11,621 nucleotides of DNA from an uncultured Bryobacteraceae bacterium (GCA_937921835.1 CAKZVG010000204.1:1-11621); one strand, 5' to 3'; shown: positions 1-8,184, numbered from the stretch's first letter. Notes: generated by a model not told the origin, from the sequence alone. Program-made: numbers and translations.

Positions 1-2625
1 CGCCGCGCGCGCCTGCTGCGCGATGGCGAGGAAGTGGAGGTCGACGCGGGCGCGCTCGAAGCCGGCGACATCGTCGTGGTGCGCGCCGGCGAGCGCCTGC
101 CGGCCGACGGCGTCATCCTCCAGGGCGCTTCGGCCATCGACGAGAGCACCATCACTGGCGAACCGCTGCCGCGCGACAAGCAGGAAGGGGACGAGGTCTT
201 CTCCGGCACCCTGAACGGCAACGCCCTGCTGCGCGTGCGCGTCACGCGTGCGGGTTCGGACACGACGCTGGCGCGCGTCATCCAGCTTGTCCAGGAGGCC
301 AAGGAGAAACGCGCGCCGGTCGAGCGGCTGGCCGACCGCTACGCGCGCTACTTTCTCCCCGCACTGCTGCTGGCCGGAGCGCTCACTCTCTACTTCACCA
401 ACGACTGGATGCGCACCGTCGCCGTGTTGATCGTCGCCTGCCCTTGCGCGCTGATTCTGGCCACGCCCACCGCCATGGTCGCGGCGATCGGCGGGCTGGC
501 GCGGCGCGGCATCCTGGTCCGCGGCGGCACGGTCTTGCAGGAAGCGGCGCGCATCGGGACGGTGGTCTTCGACAAGACCGGCACGCTCACTGAAGGCCGC
601 TTCGAGATCGTGAAGCTTCTGGCCGCGGCCGGCTTCACCGAAGACGAACTGCTGCGGCTGGCGGCGGCGGCCGAAAGCGCTTCGGACCACACTCTGGCGC
701 GGGTCATTGTCGAAGAGGCCCGCCGGCGCTGGCCCGCTCTGCCTGAACCCGAAGCGGCGCGCGTCCTTGCCGGGCGGGGCGCCGAGTGCAGGCTCGCGGG
801 AAGAACCGTCCGGGCCGGCAACGCGGCGTTCCTGGCCGAACAGGGCATCGCGGACCTGGAGCCTTTCCTCCATGAGGCCGACCGCCTGGGCGCCTCGGCC
901 GTGCTGGTGGCCGAGGACACCCGCCTGGCCGGCGCCATCCTGCTCCGCGACCGCGTCCGCGCCGGCGCGCGCGAGGCCGTCGAGGGACTGGAGAAACTCG
1001 ACATCGCGCATCTGGTGATGCTCACCGGCGACCGCCGCCGGGCCGCCGAAGCCGTCGCGCGCGAAACCGGCATTCCCAACGTCGAGGCCGAACTGCTCCC
1101 CGAGCAGAAACTCGACCACGTGCGGCAGTTCGTCTCGCAGGGCCGCCGCGTCGCCATGGCGGGCGACGGCATCAACGACGCGCCCGCGCTGGCTGCGGCG
1201 CACGTGGGCGTCGCCGTCTCGGGCGCCAGCGACATCACCGCCGAGGCCGCTGGCGTGGTCTACATGGGGCGCTCGCTCGAAAAGCTTCCCCGTCTTTTCG
1301 AAGTCAGCCGGCGCGCGGTGCGCACCGCCTGGCAGAACATCATTCTGTTCGCGGGCGTGGTGAACTTCGCCGCCGTGTGGTTCGCCGCCAGCGGCGCCAT
1401 CGGACCGCTGGGCGCCGCCTTCACGCACCAGCTTTCTTCGCTCTTCGTGATGCTGAACTCGCTCCGGTTGCTGCGGGTGGAGCGTCCCCAGACCCCCGCG
1501 CGCTGGGCCTGGCTCGGCCGTACCCCGCTCCCCGCGCTGTGGCGCCGCGCGCGCTCGCTCGCGGCCGCCATCGATCCCAAAGAGGGCTTCAACTGGATCG
1601 TCGCGCGGCGCCGCGAACTGGCGCGCCCGGCTCTCGCCGCCGCGGCCGCGCTGGCCGTGCTCAACGGCTTCTACGTGATCCCGCCCGACGAGGTGGGCGT
1701 CATCGAGCGTTTTGGACGCAGGATCCCGCCTGCGCGCGAACCGGGCCTGCACTACAAGCTGCCCTGGCCCATCGAGCGTCTCAGCCGCGTTCAGGCGCGG
1801 CGCGTGCGGACGGTGGAGGTCGGCTTCCGTTCGGGCGAAGCTGTTCCCGCCAGCGAGCCGGCCGCTTACGAATGGAACGTGCAGCACCGCTCAGGACGGT
1901 TCCAGAAGAAGCCCGAGGAATCGCTCATGCTCACCGGCGATCAGAACATGATCGAGGTGAACGCCACCGTGCATTACCGCATCGCGAAGCCGGAGGACTA
2001 CCTGTTCCGGCAGCTTGACCCCGGCGCCACGCTGCGCGCCGCGGTCGAGGGCGTCCTGCACGCCATCGCCACCACGGAGACGCTCGACGCCATCCTCACC
2101 ACCGGGCGCCGGGCCATCGAGGAGCGGGCGCGCCGCGAACTGCAACGCCGCCTGGAGCGCTACGCCACCGGAATCGAAATCGTCGCCGTACGGCTTTTGG
2201 ACGTGCATCCGTCGCTTGAAGTCGTGGACGCCTTCCGCGGCGTTTCCGACGCCTATGAGGAGAAGATCCGCCTGATTAACGAAGCCGAGGGCTACCGCAA
2301 CGAACAGGCGGCGCTGGCGCGCGGGAACGCGGCGGCGAACCTGGAGACCGCGCAGGGCTACTCGCTCGGCAGGCGCAACCGCGCCGCGGGCGACGCCTCG
2401 CGATTCCACCAGGCGGAAGCCGCCTACCGCGCCTCGCCCGGCGCCACCGCGACCCGGCTCTACCTGGAAACCATGGAGCAGGTCCTGCCGGGAAAGCGGA
2501 AGCTGATCGTCGACTCCGGGCGCGGGCGCCGCCATCTTCTGCTGGTGGAGGACGGCGTCGAGATCGGCCCCGGAATGATGCCGCCCGCCGCCCCCGCGCC
2601 AGCTTTGCCGCCTGAGGAGCGCTGA
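1..2625 (+). CDS. P1B-type heavy-metal ATPase fused to an HflK-like SPFH protein (5' partial)
   Basis: The frame is open from base 1 and the first codons already encode the family's actuator domain, so the true start lies upstream; the GTG at 34 is not a credible start. Counting codons from base 1, the ATPase part shows TGEP (52-55, dephosphorylation loop), a membrane pair with the CPC metal site (147-149), DKTGTLT (191-197, phosphorylated Asp), a variant HP loop reading SDHT (228-231), TGD (342-344) and GDGINDAPAL (388-397). Two further spans follow, with Asn455 and HQLSS (476-480). A basic linker of about 50 residues (492-540) leads to a single span (541-560) and a full HflK-type SPFH domain with GDQN, DAILTT and ETMEQ motifs. 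No in-frame ATG lies in the linker. The ATPase part should pump a soft or transition metal across the inner membrane at ATP cost; which metal is unclear. The fused SPFH part should be periplasmic. An N-terminal metal-binding domain, if any, is outside the window. Confidence 0.93.
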   Translation, partial: RRARLLRDGEEVEVDAGALEAGDIVVVRAGERLPADGVILQGASAIDESTITGEPLPRDKQEGDEVFSGTLNGNALLRVRVTRAGSDTTLARVIQLVQEAKEKRAPVERLADRYARYFLPALLLAGALTLYFTNDWMRTVAVLIVACPCALILATPTAMVAAIGGLARRGILVRGGTVLQEAARIGTVVFDKTGTLTEGRFEIVKLLAAAGFTEDELLRLAAAAESASDHTLARVIVEEARRRWPALPEPEAARVLAGRGAECRLAGRTVRAGNAAFLAEQGIADLEPFLHEADRLGASAVLVAEDTRLAGAILLRDRVRAGAREAVEGLEKLDIAHLVMLTGDRRRAAEAVARETGIPNVEAELLPEQKLDHVRQFVSQGRRVAMAGDGINDAPALAAAHVGVAVSGASDITAEAAGVVYMGRSLEKLPRLFEVSRRAVRTAWQNIILFAGVVNFAAVWFAASGAIGPLGAAFTHQLSSLFVMLNSLRLLRVERPQTPARWAWLGRTPLPALWRRARSLAAAIDPKEGFNWIVARRRELARPALAAAAALAVLNGFYVIPPDEVGVIERFGRRIPPAREPGLHYKLPWPIERLSRVQARRVRTVEVGFRSGEAVPASEPAAYEWNVQHRSGRFQKKPEESLMLTGDQNMIEVNATVHYRIAKPEDYLFRQLDPGATLRAAVEGVLHAIATTETLDAILTTGRRAIEERARRELQRRLERYATGIEIVAVRLLDVHPSLEVVDAFRGVSDAYEEKIRLINEAEGYRNEQAALARGNAAANLETAQGYSLGRRNRAAGDASRFHQAEAAYRASPGATATRLYLETMEQVLPGKRKLIVDSGRGRRHLLLVEDGVEIGPGMMPPAAPAPALPPEER

Positions 2626-2628
2626 ACC

Positions 2629-3519
2629 ATGAACCTGGAGCGATACAAGAAGCATCTGCCCGCGGCGGGCGCCGCGGCGCTCGCGCTGCTGTTGTGGCTG
2701 AGCCTCTTCTCCGTGCGTGAAACCGAGTTCGTGCTGATCACCCAGTTCGGAAGGCCGCTCTACACCGTCACGGAAGCCGGTCTGCACGCCAAGTGGTTCT
2801 TTCAATCCGCGGCCAGTTTCGACCGCCGCCTGCGCATCTACAACCCCCGTCCCTCGGAGTTCCTGACCCGCGACAAGAAGAATCTGGTGATCGAGAGCTA
2901 CGCCGCCTGGCGGATTCAGGATCCCCGGCGCTTTGTCGAAACCGTGGGGGATCCGGTGGCCGCGGAGATGCGCCTGCACGACATCATCTGGTCCGGGCTC
3001 TCGGCCGCGCTGGGCACGCACGATCTCGAGGCGCTGGTTTCCACCACCCCCGGGAATGTGCAGGCCGCCAGCCTGCTGGACGGCCTCACGGCGGCCGCCG
3101 GCCGCGCCGCGCTCTCGCAATACGGCATCGAGGTCGTCGACGTGCGCATCAAGCGCCTGAACCTTCCCGAGCAGAACAAGCAAAGCGTCTACGCGCGCAT
3201 GCGGGCCGAGCGCGAACGCATCGCCCGCCAATACCGCGCCGAGGGCGAGGAACAGGCGCTGCGGATCCGCGCCGCCGCGGACCGCCAGAAAGAAGAGATC
3301 CTCTCGGCCGCCTACAAAGACGCCGAGAAGATCAAGGGCGAGGGCGACGCCGAATCCACCCGCGTCTACAGCCAGGCATACTCGCGCAACCCGCGTTTCT
3401 ACAAGCTGCTGCGCACGCTCGAGTCCTACAAGAAGATCTTCGACGACAAGACCACCGCCATCCTAAGCTCCGATTCCGAATTGCTGAAAGTGCTCATGCG
3501 GGGAGAAAACGCGCCATGA
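2629..3519 (+). CDS. hflC: HflC-like SPFH/band-7 membrane protein
   Basis: This 296-residue protein has the length and order of HflC. A short cytoplasmic N-terminus is followed by one span (about 11-28), an SPFH domain beginning RETEFVLITQFG, and the typical sequence IKRLNLPEQNKQSVYARMRAER. A long charged coiled coil rich in Ala/Glu/Lys then leads to a SRNPRFYKLLRTLESYKK segment and the terminal SSDSELLKVL. In E. coli HflC partners with HflK in a periplasmic cage that holds and restrains the FtsH protease; here the partners are encoded on both sides. The ATG lies 3 nt after the upstream stop and has GAGGAG at 2614-2619, 9 nt away, so translation is probably coupled. Its stop overlaps the next start as ATGA. 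No FtsH gene is visible in the window. Confidence 0.93.
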   Translation: MNLERYKKHLPAAGAAALALLLWLSLFSVRETEFVLITQFGRPLYTVTEAGLHAKWFFQSAASFDRRLRIYNPRPSEFLTRDKKNLVIESYAAWRIQDPRRFVETVGDPVAAEMRLHDIIWSGLSAALGTHDLEALVSTTPGNVQAASLLDGLTAAAGRAALSQYGIEVVDVRIKRLNLPEQNKQSVYARMRAERERIARQYRAEGEEQALRIRAAADRQKEEILSAAYKDAEKIKGEGDAESTRVYSQAYSRNPRFYKLLRTLESYKKIFDDKTTAILSSDSELLKVLMRGENAP

Positions 3520-4487
3520 CGCCGCTGGCCCTGGAACGCCAACCCGTTCCGCCGCCGGCGCTCCCGCCGCGAAGGTGGAAGCGCAAGCGCATCGCGCTCG
3601 GAGCGGTGGCGTTGTGGCTCTTGAGCGGCGTCTACATCGTGCCCGCCGACCAGCAGGCGGTGGCGGTGCGCTTCGGCCGGGTGGTGAGTCCGCGGGTCAT
3701 GCCCGGAATCCACCTCTCCATGCCCTGGCCGGTCGACCGGGTCCACAAGCTGAAAGTGCGCCAGCTCCAGCGCCTGGCCGTGGGCGGTGAGCTCGGCGAC
3801 GGCGTGTTGGGGCGCGCGCAACCCTTGGCGGAACAATTTCTGACCGGCGATCAGAACATCATCGCTCTGCGCGCCGTGGTGCAGTACTCGGTGGGCGTGC
3901 CGGCTGACTTCCTGTTCTCGGCCCAGGATCCGGCCCGGGCGGCCGCAGCGGCGGTGGAGGCGGAGCTGGCGCGGCGCATCGCGGGACGCAGTGTGGACGC
4001 CATCCTGACGACGGAGAAAGCCGCCATTCAGGAGGAGACCCGCGGCGCCGCGCAGAAGGTGGTCAACGATCTCCGCCTGGGGGTCGTGCTGGCAAGCGTC
4101 AATATTGAGTCCGCCGCGCCGCCCCCCGAAGCCGCCGACGCCTTCCGCGACGTCGCCAGCGCGCGGGCGGATGCGGCGCGCATCGTCAGCGAGGCGCAGG
4201 GCTACGCCAACGGCGTCATTCCGCAGGCGCGCGGCTTAGCGCAACAGATGCTGGAGGACGCCCAGGCCTACCGCCAGCGCAGGATCGACGAATCGCTCGG
4301 CGACGCGGCGCGCTTCCTCCAGGTGGCCCAGGAATACGCGCGCGCCAGCGACGTCAACGGCCGCCGGCTTTACGTCGAAACGATGGAACAGATTCTGCCC
4401 CGCATCAAGAAGCTGATCGTCGGGCGCGACGGGAACCTCGATCTCACCATTATCCGGAAAGGCGATCCGCCGCCGGACAGAAAATAG
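3516..4487 (+). CDS. hflK: Second HflK-like SPFH/band-7 protein
   Basis: The start is placed at the ATG overlapping the hflC stop (ATGA), with GGGGAG about 10 nt upstream. The frame is open much further upstream, but that part is antisense-like shadow of hflC. The protein has 323 residues: a Pro-rich then basic cytoplasmic N-terminus (PPRRWKRKR, 17-25), one span (26-42), an SPFH domain opening ADQQAVAVRFGRV, and a C-terminal coiled-coil region. It shares GDQN, DAILTT, DAFRDV-type, EAQGYAN-type and VETMEQILP motifs with the SPFH half of the upstream fusion. A 17-nt stretch (3843-3859) is identical to 1933-1949. It is therefore a paralogue of that half without the pump. It lacks the long Gly/Met-rich N-terminus of proteobacterial HflK. 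The likely role is co-assembly with HflC and the fused HflK. It could equally be called a generic band-7 protein; membership of the HflK group is inferred from motifs. Confidence 0.9.
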   Translation: MTPLALERQPVPPPALPPRRWKRKRIALGAVALWLLSGVYIVPADQQAVAVRFGRVVSPRVMPGIHLSMPWPVDRVHKLKVRQLQRLAVGGELGDGVLGRAQPLAEQFLTGDQNIIALRAVVQYSVGVPADFLFSAQDPARAAAAAVEAELARRIAGRSVDAILTTEKAAIQEETRGAAQKVVNDLRLGVVLASVNIESAAPPPEAADAFRDVASARADAARIVSEAQGYANGVIPQARGLAQQMLEDAQAYRQRRIDESLGDAARFLQVAQEYARASDVNGRRLYVETMEQILPRIKKLIVGRDGNLDLTIIRKGDPPPDRK

Positions 4488-4533
4488 TCCGCCTGGCTTG
4501 ACTCTTTCCGCCGCTTTGTGATGTCGTATCTAG

Positions 4534-4540
4534 CCGGAGG
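4534..4540 (+). promoter_or_regulatory. Ribosome binding site that sets the receptor start
   Basis: CCGGAGG ends 7 nt before the ATG at 4548. The earlier in-frame GTG at 4518 and ATG at 4521 have no comparable site and would add a non-signal-like leader before the signal peptide. This supports starting the receptor at 4548. Confidence 0.7.
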
Positions 4541-4547
4541 CATCGCA

Positions 4548-7500
4548 ATGCACAGCCACGTTTGGAAGAGCATTCCATTCTTGTGCTTTGCGCTCGTGCT
4601 GTTAACGGGGAATTTCGCCAGCGGGCAGGATTACCGGGCCCGCGTGCAGGGAGTCGTTACCGACCCAAGCCAGGCGGCAATCGCCGGCGCGAGCGTCACC
4701 CTTCGCAACATTAACACCAGCATCGAAACCGTGCGGCGGACGGATACCACCGGGCGGTTTCTGTTCGACTATGTGCAACCCGGCGCCTACACGCTCGCGG
4801 TGGAGGCGTCCGGTTTTCAGCGCTTCGTGCAAGAGAACGTCACCGTGCTGACGCGCGGCGACGTCACGGTGAACGCCCAGCTCACCGTCGGCGCCATCAC
4901 CCAGGCGGTCACCGTCACTGAGCAGGCAACCACGATCCAGTTCAACACTTCGACGATGACCACCACGGTCCAGGGCCAGATGCTGCGCGACATTCCGATT
5001 CTGGCGCGCAATCCCTTCACCCTGGCGCTGCTCAATCCGGCGGTGATTAACCGCTATTGGGATGTCGCCCACCGCAACCCGTTCTACATGTGGTCTTCCA
5101 ATGGCCTGGACGTGGGCGGGCGCACCGGCGGCAAGAACGACATGCTGCTCGACGGCGTCGCGCTGGGCGTCTCCGCGCGCGGCTCCTACATGCCGTCGAT
5201 GGACGGCGTGCAGGAAGTCGCCGTGCAGCAGAACGCGCTCGACGCCGAATACGGCTTCAGCGGCGGCGGAACGCTCAACGTGTCGATGAAATCCGGCACC
5301 AACGACTACCATGGCACCGGCTACTACTTTGGACGCAACCCGAAGTTGAACGCCATGACCAACCGCATCACCCGCGGTTTCAGTGTCGTCAAGAACCATA
5401 TCTGGGGCGGCACCGTCGGGGGGCCGATCCTGAAGAACAAGCTGTTCTTCTACCAGACCTACGAGCAGTGGAAGAACACCCAGCCGCGTGAAATGACCGC
5501 CACCCTGCCGACCGACCTGGAGCGCGCCGGCGACTTCTCGCGCACGCTCACCCCCTCCGGCGCCTTGCGGGTCATCTACGATCCATTCACCACCAAATTC
5601 GACGCCCCCACCGCCACCGTCACGCGGACGCCCTTTCCCGGCAACATTCTACCCAAGGACCGTATCAACCCCACCGGGCAGAAGGCCGTGGCCGATCTTT
5701 GGAAGCCAAACAACCCGGGCATCGGACTTACCGGTGTCGATAACTACCGCGCGTCGTACGCCTGGTGGCTGAAATACTGGAACATCTCGAATCGGGTGGA
5801 TTACAACATCAACGATAAGTGGCGGATGTACACGCGTTTCTCAAAGTACGAAACGCGTCTGGACAACCCCAACCACGGCGGCACCATCGCGGTCCGTTCG
5901 GATAACGGCGGGTTGATGGACGCCCTGAACGCCGCCGCCGACGTACTCTGGATGGTCACGCCCTCGACCACCATCAACATGCGCTACGGCGCGGTGTATC
6001 TGGAGGACGACTACGACTCGGGGTGGGCGAAAGTCCCGGAGTCCGTATGGGCGAATCTTTGGCCGAACGGCTGGTATAAACCGGTCATCGGCGCCCTTCC
6101 CGGCGTCTACTATCCGGGATTCACTTACACCGGCAACGGCAGCGTCAGCACCGGCAGAACAAGCTGGTGGCTGGTGCGTGGACGGTCGCATAACTCGAAC
6201 CTGAACGTGACTCACAACCGCGGCATGCACCAGTTGAAGTTCGGCTGGCAGTTGCGCTATCAGTACGACCAGAATGGCAGCCCCGGACCTGGCGGCTTCA
6301 CCTTCAGCGCCATCGACACCGGTTACAGCTTTCTCAAATTCGATGCCCGCGAGAGCGGCAGCCAGTTCGCCTCGGCGCTGCTGGGCGTGGTCAACAGCGG
6401 CAACGCCAGCTTCACGCCCATGGTGGACTCCCACCAGCAGATGTGGGGGTTCTTCCTCCACGACGACATCAAGCTAACCCGCCGCATCACGCTGAATCTC
6501 GGGCTGCGCTACGAGCTGGAAACCGCGCCTTCGGAGTACAACCGCATGTACTCGCGGTATCTCGACCTCAACGATCCCATCCCGGAATTCCGCAACCCGC
6601 CCGCCATGCCGGCCGCGGTGACCGCCATCGCCAGGATCCCCTACCGGTGGACCGGCGCCTGGGTGTTTACCGATGACAAGCATCCCGGCGTGTTCGACTC
6701 GCAGAAGAACCTCTTTCTGCCGCGCCTCGGCGGCGCCATCCGGATTAACGACCAGACTTCCTTGCGCATCGGATTCGCCCGCTACGCCGTCCCCTGGGTC
6801 ACCATCTACCCGGAGACTACCCGCTGGCCGAAGGACGGCTACTCCCGGAGCACCAGCGCGCTGGGGCCGATCGAAGGCCGCCCCCGCACGTTGATCAGCG
6901 ACCCGTTCCCCGCTGACAATCCGTTGCAGTTGCCGGTTGGCAAGTCGCTCGGCCGTTACACCAACCTGGGCGACAGCCCGACCTTCTTCCCACAGGACAT
7001 GATCCACCCTATCAACGACCGGATCAACGTCTCCCTGCAACGCCAGGCCCCCTTCCGCATCCTCACCGACACCACCTTCTTCACCAACCTGGGAAGAAAC
7101 GTCCAGGATGCGAGTATGTGGGGCGGTGACTACACTTACAACCTGAACATGGTCGACCCCAACTACGGGTACACTTACAAAGGAGAAACCACCCGAGCGG
7201 TGCCGAACCCCTTCTACCGGCTCCTGCCGGCCGACAAGATGCCCGGTGTGCTGCGCAACCAGCCCACCGTGACCGTAGGCAGTCTGCTGCGGACCTATCC
7301 CCACTATGGTTCGATCACCGAGCGCTTCCTGCGGGGCAAGGACAGCCGCTATTACTCGCTTCAGTTCAAGGCCGAACGCGCCATGTCTCAGGGCTTGACG
7401 TTTACCTTTGGCTACAACTACAGCCGTGAGTCGCGGGACGAGTTCTTCAACGATCCGGATACTTACAACAAGAAATTCACCATGATCGACACCCGCGACC

Positions 7501-8009
7501 CGCGCCACCACGTTCGCCTGGCCGGCACCTACGAACTGCCCTTCGGGCGTGGCCGCCGGTTCGGCGCGCACATGAACCGGGTACTCGACGCCGTCATCGG
7601 CGGCTGGGCGACCAGCCACATCTTCATGTGGAACGGAGGCCCGCTGCTGACCTTCGGCAACATGATCGTCGAGGGCAATCCGAAGATTGACAACCCGACC
7701 ATTCACCGTTGGTTCGACACCTCCAAGCTGAGGCAGGCCGAACCCTACACGCCACGCACCAACCCCTGGTATTTCGACGGGCTCCGCGGCCCCGGTTTCT
7801 GGCAGTGGGACGCCACGGCGGTGAAGTACTTCCGCCTCAACGAGCGCATCCGCTTCGAGCTGCGCATGGAGTTCTACAACTTCCCCAACTCCTTCATGCC
7901 CAGCCAGCCGAATATGGGCGTCACCAGCGCCACCTTCGGGCGCAGCACCGGCATGGCCGGCGGCAATTACGGCCGCGAAGTCCAGTACACCGGCCGCATT
8001 CACTTCTAA
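4548..8009 (+). CDS. Oar-like TonB-dependent outer-membrane receptor with carboxypeptidase-regulatory-like N-terminal domain
   Basis: The product has 1153 residues. A Sec signal peptide (1 to about 26; hydrophobic IPFLCFALVLL, likely cleaved after ASG) precedes a carboxypeptidase-D regulatory-like beta-sandwich (about 30-115; VQGVVTDPSQAAIAGASVTL, then TTGRFLFDYVQPGAYTL). The plug domain follows (about 120-290; GGKNDMLLDGV, EYGFSGGGTLNVSMKSGTN). The rest is a long barrel rich in Tyr/Trp/Asn with alternating strands, such as LTRRITLNLGLRYELE, and it ends in ...TGRIHF with the C-terminal Phe expected for outer-membrane assembly. Such SusC/Oar-like receptors import large substrates, often oligosaccharides, peptides or siderophores, using TonB energy. 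I see no clear TonB box and no SusD-like partner, so the substrate is unknown. It lies 60 nt after the SPFH operon on the same strand; co-transcription is possible but not shown. Confidence 0.93.
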   Translation: MHSHVWKSIPFLCFALVLLTGNFASGQDYRARVQGVVTDPSQAAIAGASVTLRNINTSIETVRRTDTTGRFLFDYVQPGAYTLAVEASGFQRFVQENVTVLTRGDVTVNAQLTVGAITQAVTVTEQATTIQFNTSTMTTTVQGQMLRDIPILARNPFTLALLNPAVINRYWDVAHRNPFYMWSSNGLDVGGRTGGKNDMLLDGVALGVSARGSYMPSMDGVQEVAVQQNALDAEYGFSGGGTLNVSMKSGTNDYHGTGYYFGRNPKLNAMTNRITRGFSVVKNHIWGGTVGGPILKNKLFFYQTYEQWKNTQPREMTATLPTDLERAGDFSRTLTPSGALRVIYDPFTTKFDAPTATVTRTPFPGNILPKDRINPTGQKAVADLWKPNNPGIGLTGVDNYRASYAWWLKYWNISNRVDYNINDKWRMYTRFSKYETRLDNPNHGGTIAVRSDNGGLMDALNAAADVLWMVTPSTTINMRYGAVYLEDDYDSGWAKVPESVWANLWPNGWYKPVIGALPGVYYPGFTYTGNGSVSTGRTSWWLVRGRSHNSNLNVTHNRGMHQLKFGWQLRYQYDQNGSPGPGGFTFSAIDTGYSFLKFDARESGSQFASALLGVVNSGNASFTPMVDSHQQMWGFFLHDDIKLTRRITLNLGLRYELETAPSEYNRMYSRYLDLNDPIPEFRNPPAMPAAVTAIARIPYRWTGAWVFTDDKHPGVFDSQKNLFLPRLGGAIRINDQTSLRIGFARYAVPWVTIYPETTRWPKDGYSRSTSALGPIEGRPRTLISDPFPADNPLQLPVGKSLGRYTNLGDSPTFFPQDMIHPINDRINVSLQRQAPFRILTDTTFFTNLGRNVQDASMWGGDYTYNLNMVDPNYGYTYKGETTRAVPNPFYRLLPADKMPGVLRNQPTVTVGSLLRTYPHYGSITERFLRGKDSRYYSLQFKAERAMSQGLTFTFGYNYSRESRDEFFNDPDTYNKKFTMIDTRDPRHHVRLAGTYELPFGRGRRFGAHMNRVLDAVIGGWATSHIFMWNGGPLLTFGNMIVEGNPKIDNPTIHRWFDTSKLRQAEPYTPRTNPWYFDGLRGPGFWQWDATAVKYFRLNERIRFELRMEFYNFPNSFMPSQPNMGVTSATFGRSTGMAGGNYGREVQYTGRIHF

Positions 8010-8034
8010 GCGGCGGCTGGAAGGAGGCGACGAA

Positions 8035-8071
8035 CCGGAGGGCGCCGGCCGGTTGGGTGGCCGCCCTCCGG
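8035..8071 (+). terminator. Strong stem-loop after the receptor gene (possible terminator without T-tract)
   Basis: A perfect 10-bp inverted repeat, CCGGAGGGCG (8035-8044) and CGCCCTCCGG (8062-8071), encloses 17 nt. It begins 26 nt after the receptor stop. No run of T follows, so it is not a textbook intrinsic terminator. It may act with Rho, or as an mRNA 3'-end stabiliser. Confidence 0.45.
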
Positions 8072-8147
8072 CCCGCGCCCGTTCAGGCTCCCGAGCCCCG
8101 GGCGGGTTCCGATTTCGGGTCCCGGCTCCCCGGCGGCCGATTCAGGT

Positions 8148-8176
8148 TTATCCGGCTTCATCTTTCGGTTTACAAT
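8148..8176 (+). promoter_or_regulatory. Candidate sigma70-type promoter for the RRM gene
   Basis: TACAAT at 8171-8176 matches five of six bases of the -10 consensus, in a notably AT-richer patch of this GC-rich DNA. Seventeen bases upstream, TTATCC at 8148-8153 is a weak -35. Transcription would start near 8183 and give a leader of about 125 nt. This is a sequence-match inference only. Confidence 0.4.
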
Positions 8177-8184
8177 GAGAGTGT

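Noticed and set aside
390..1238. Long minus-strand open frame opposite the ATPase
   Set aside because: Its translation is Ser/Ala/Arg-rich with no domain, and it lies antisense to well-conserved ATPase motifs; high GC makes such empty frames common.
1891..3231. 446-codon minus-strand open frame across the fusion end and hflC
   Set aside because: It crosses two convincing genes and its low-complexity Gly/Arg/Gln translation matches nothing I recognise.
2793..3515. Apparent N-terminal extension of the second HflK-like protein
   Set aside because: It is an Arg/Pro/His-rich out-of-frame reading of hflC; the ATGA-coupled ATG at 3516 with GGGGAG upstream is the credible start.
1933..3859. Identical 17-nt stretches at 1933-1949 and 3843-3859 as a possible direct repeat or recombination site
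   Set aside because: Both encode the same conserved TGDQN-type motif of paralogous SPFH domains, so shared ancestry and selection explain them.
4498..4532. TTGACT with downstream TATCTA as a promoter for the receptor
   Set aside because: The TTGACT is good, but the spacing to any -10-like hexamer is 20 nt or more and the matches are poor, so I did not list it as a feature.
6474..8003. 509-codon minus-strand open frame opposite the receptor
   Set aside because: It is Val/Gly/Ala/His-rich, the mirror of receptor codons, and has no recognisable motif or ribosome binding site.
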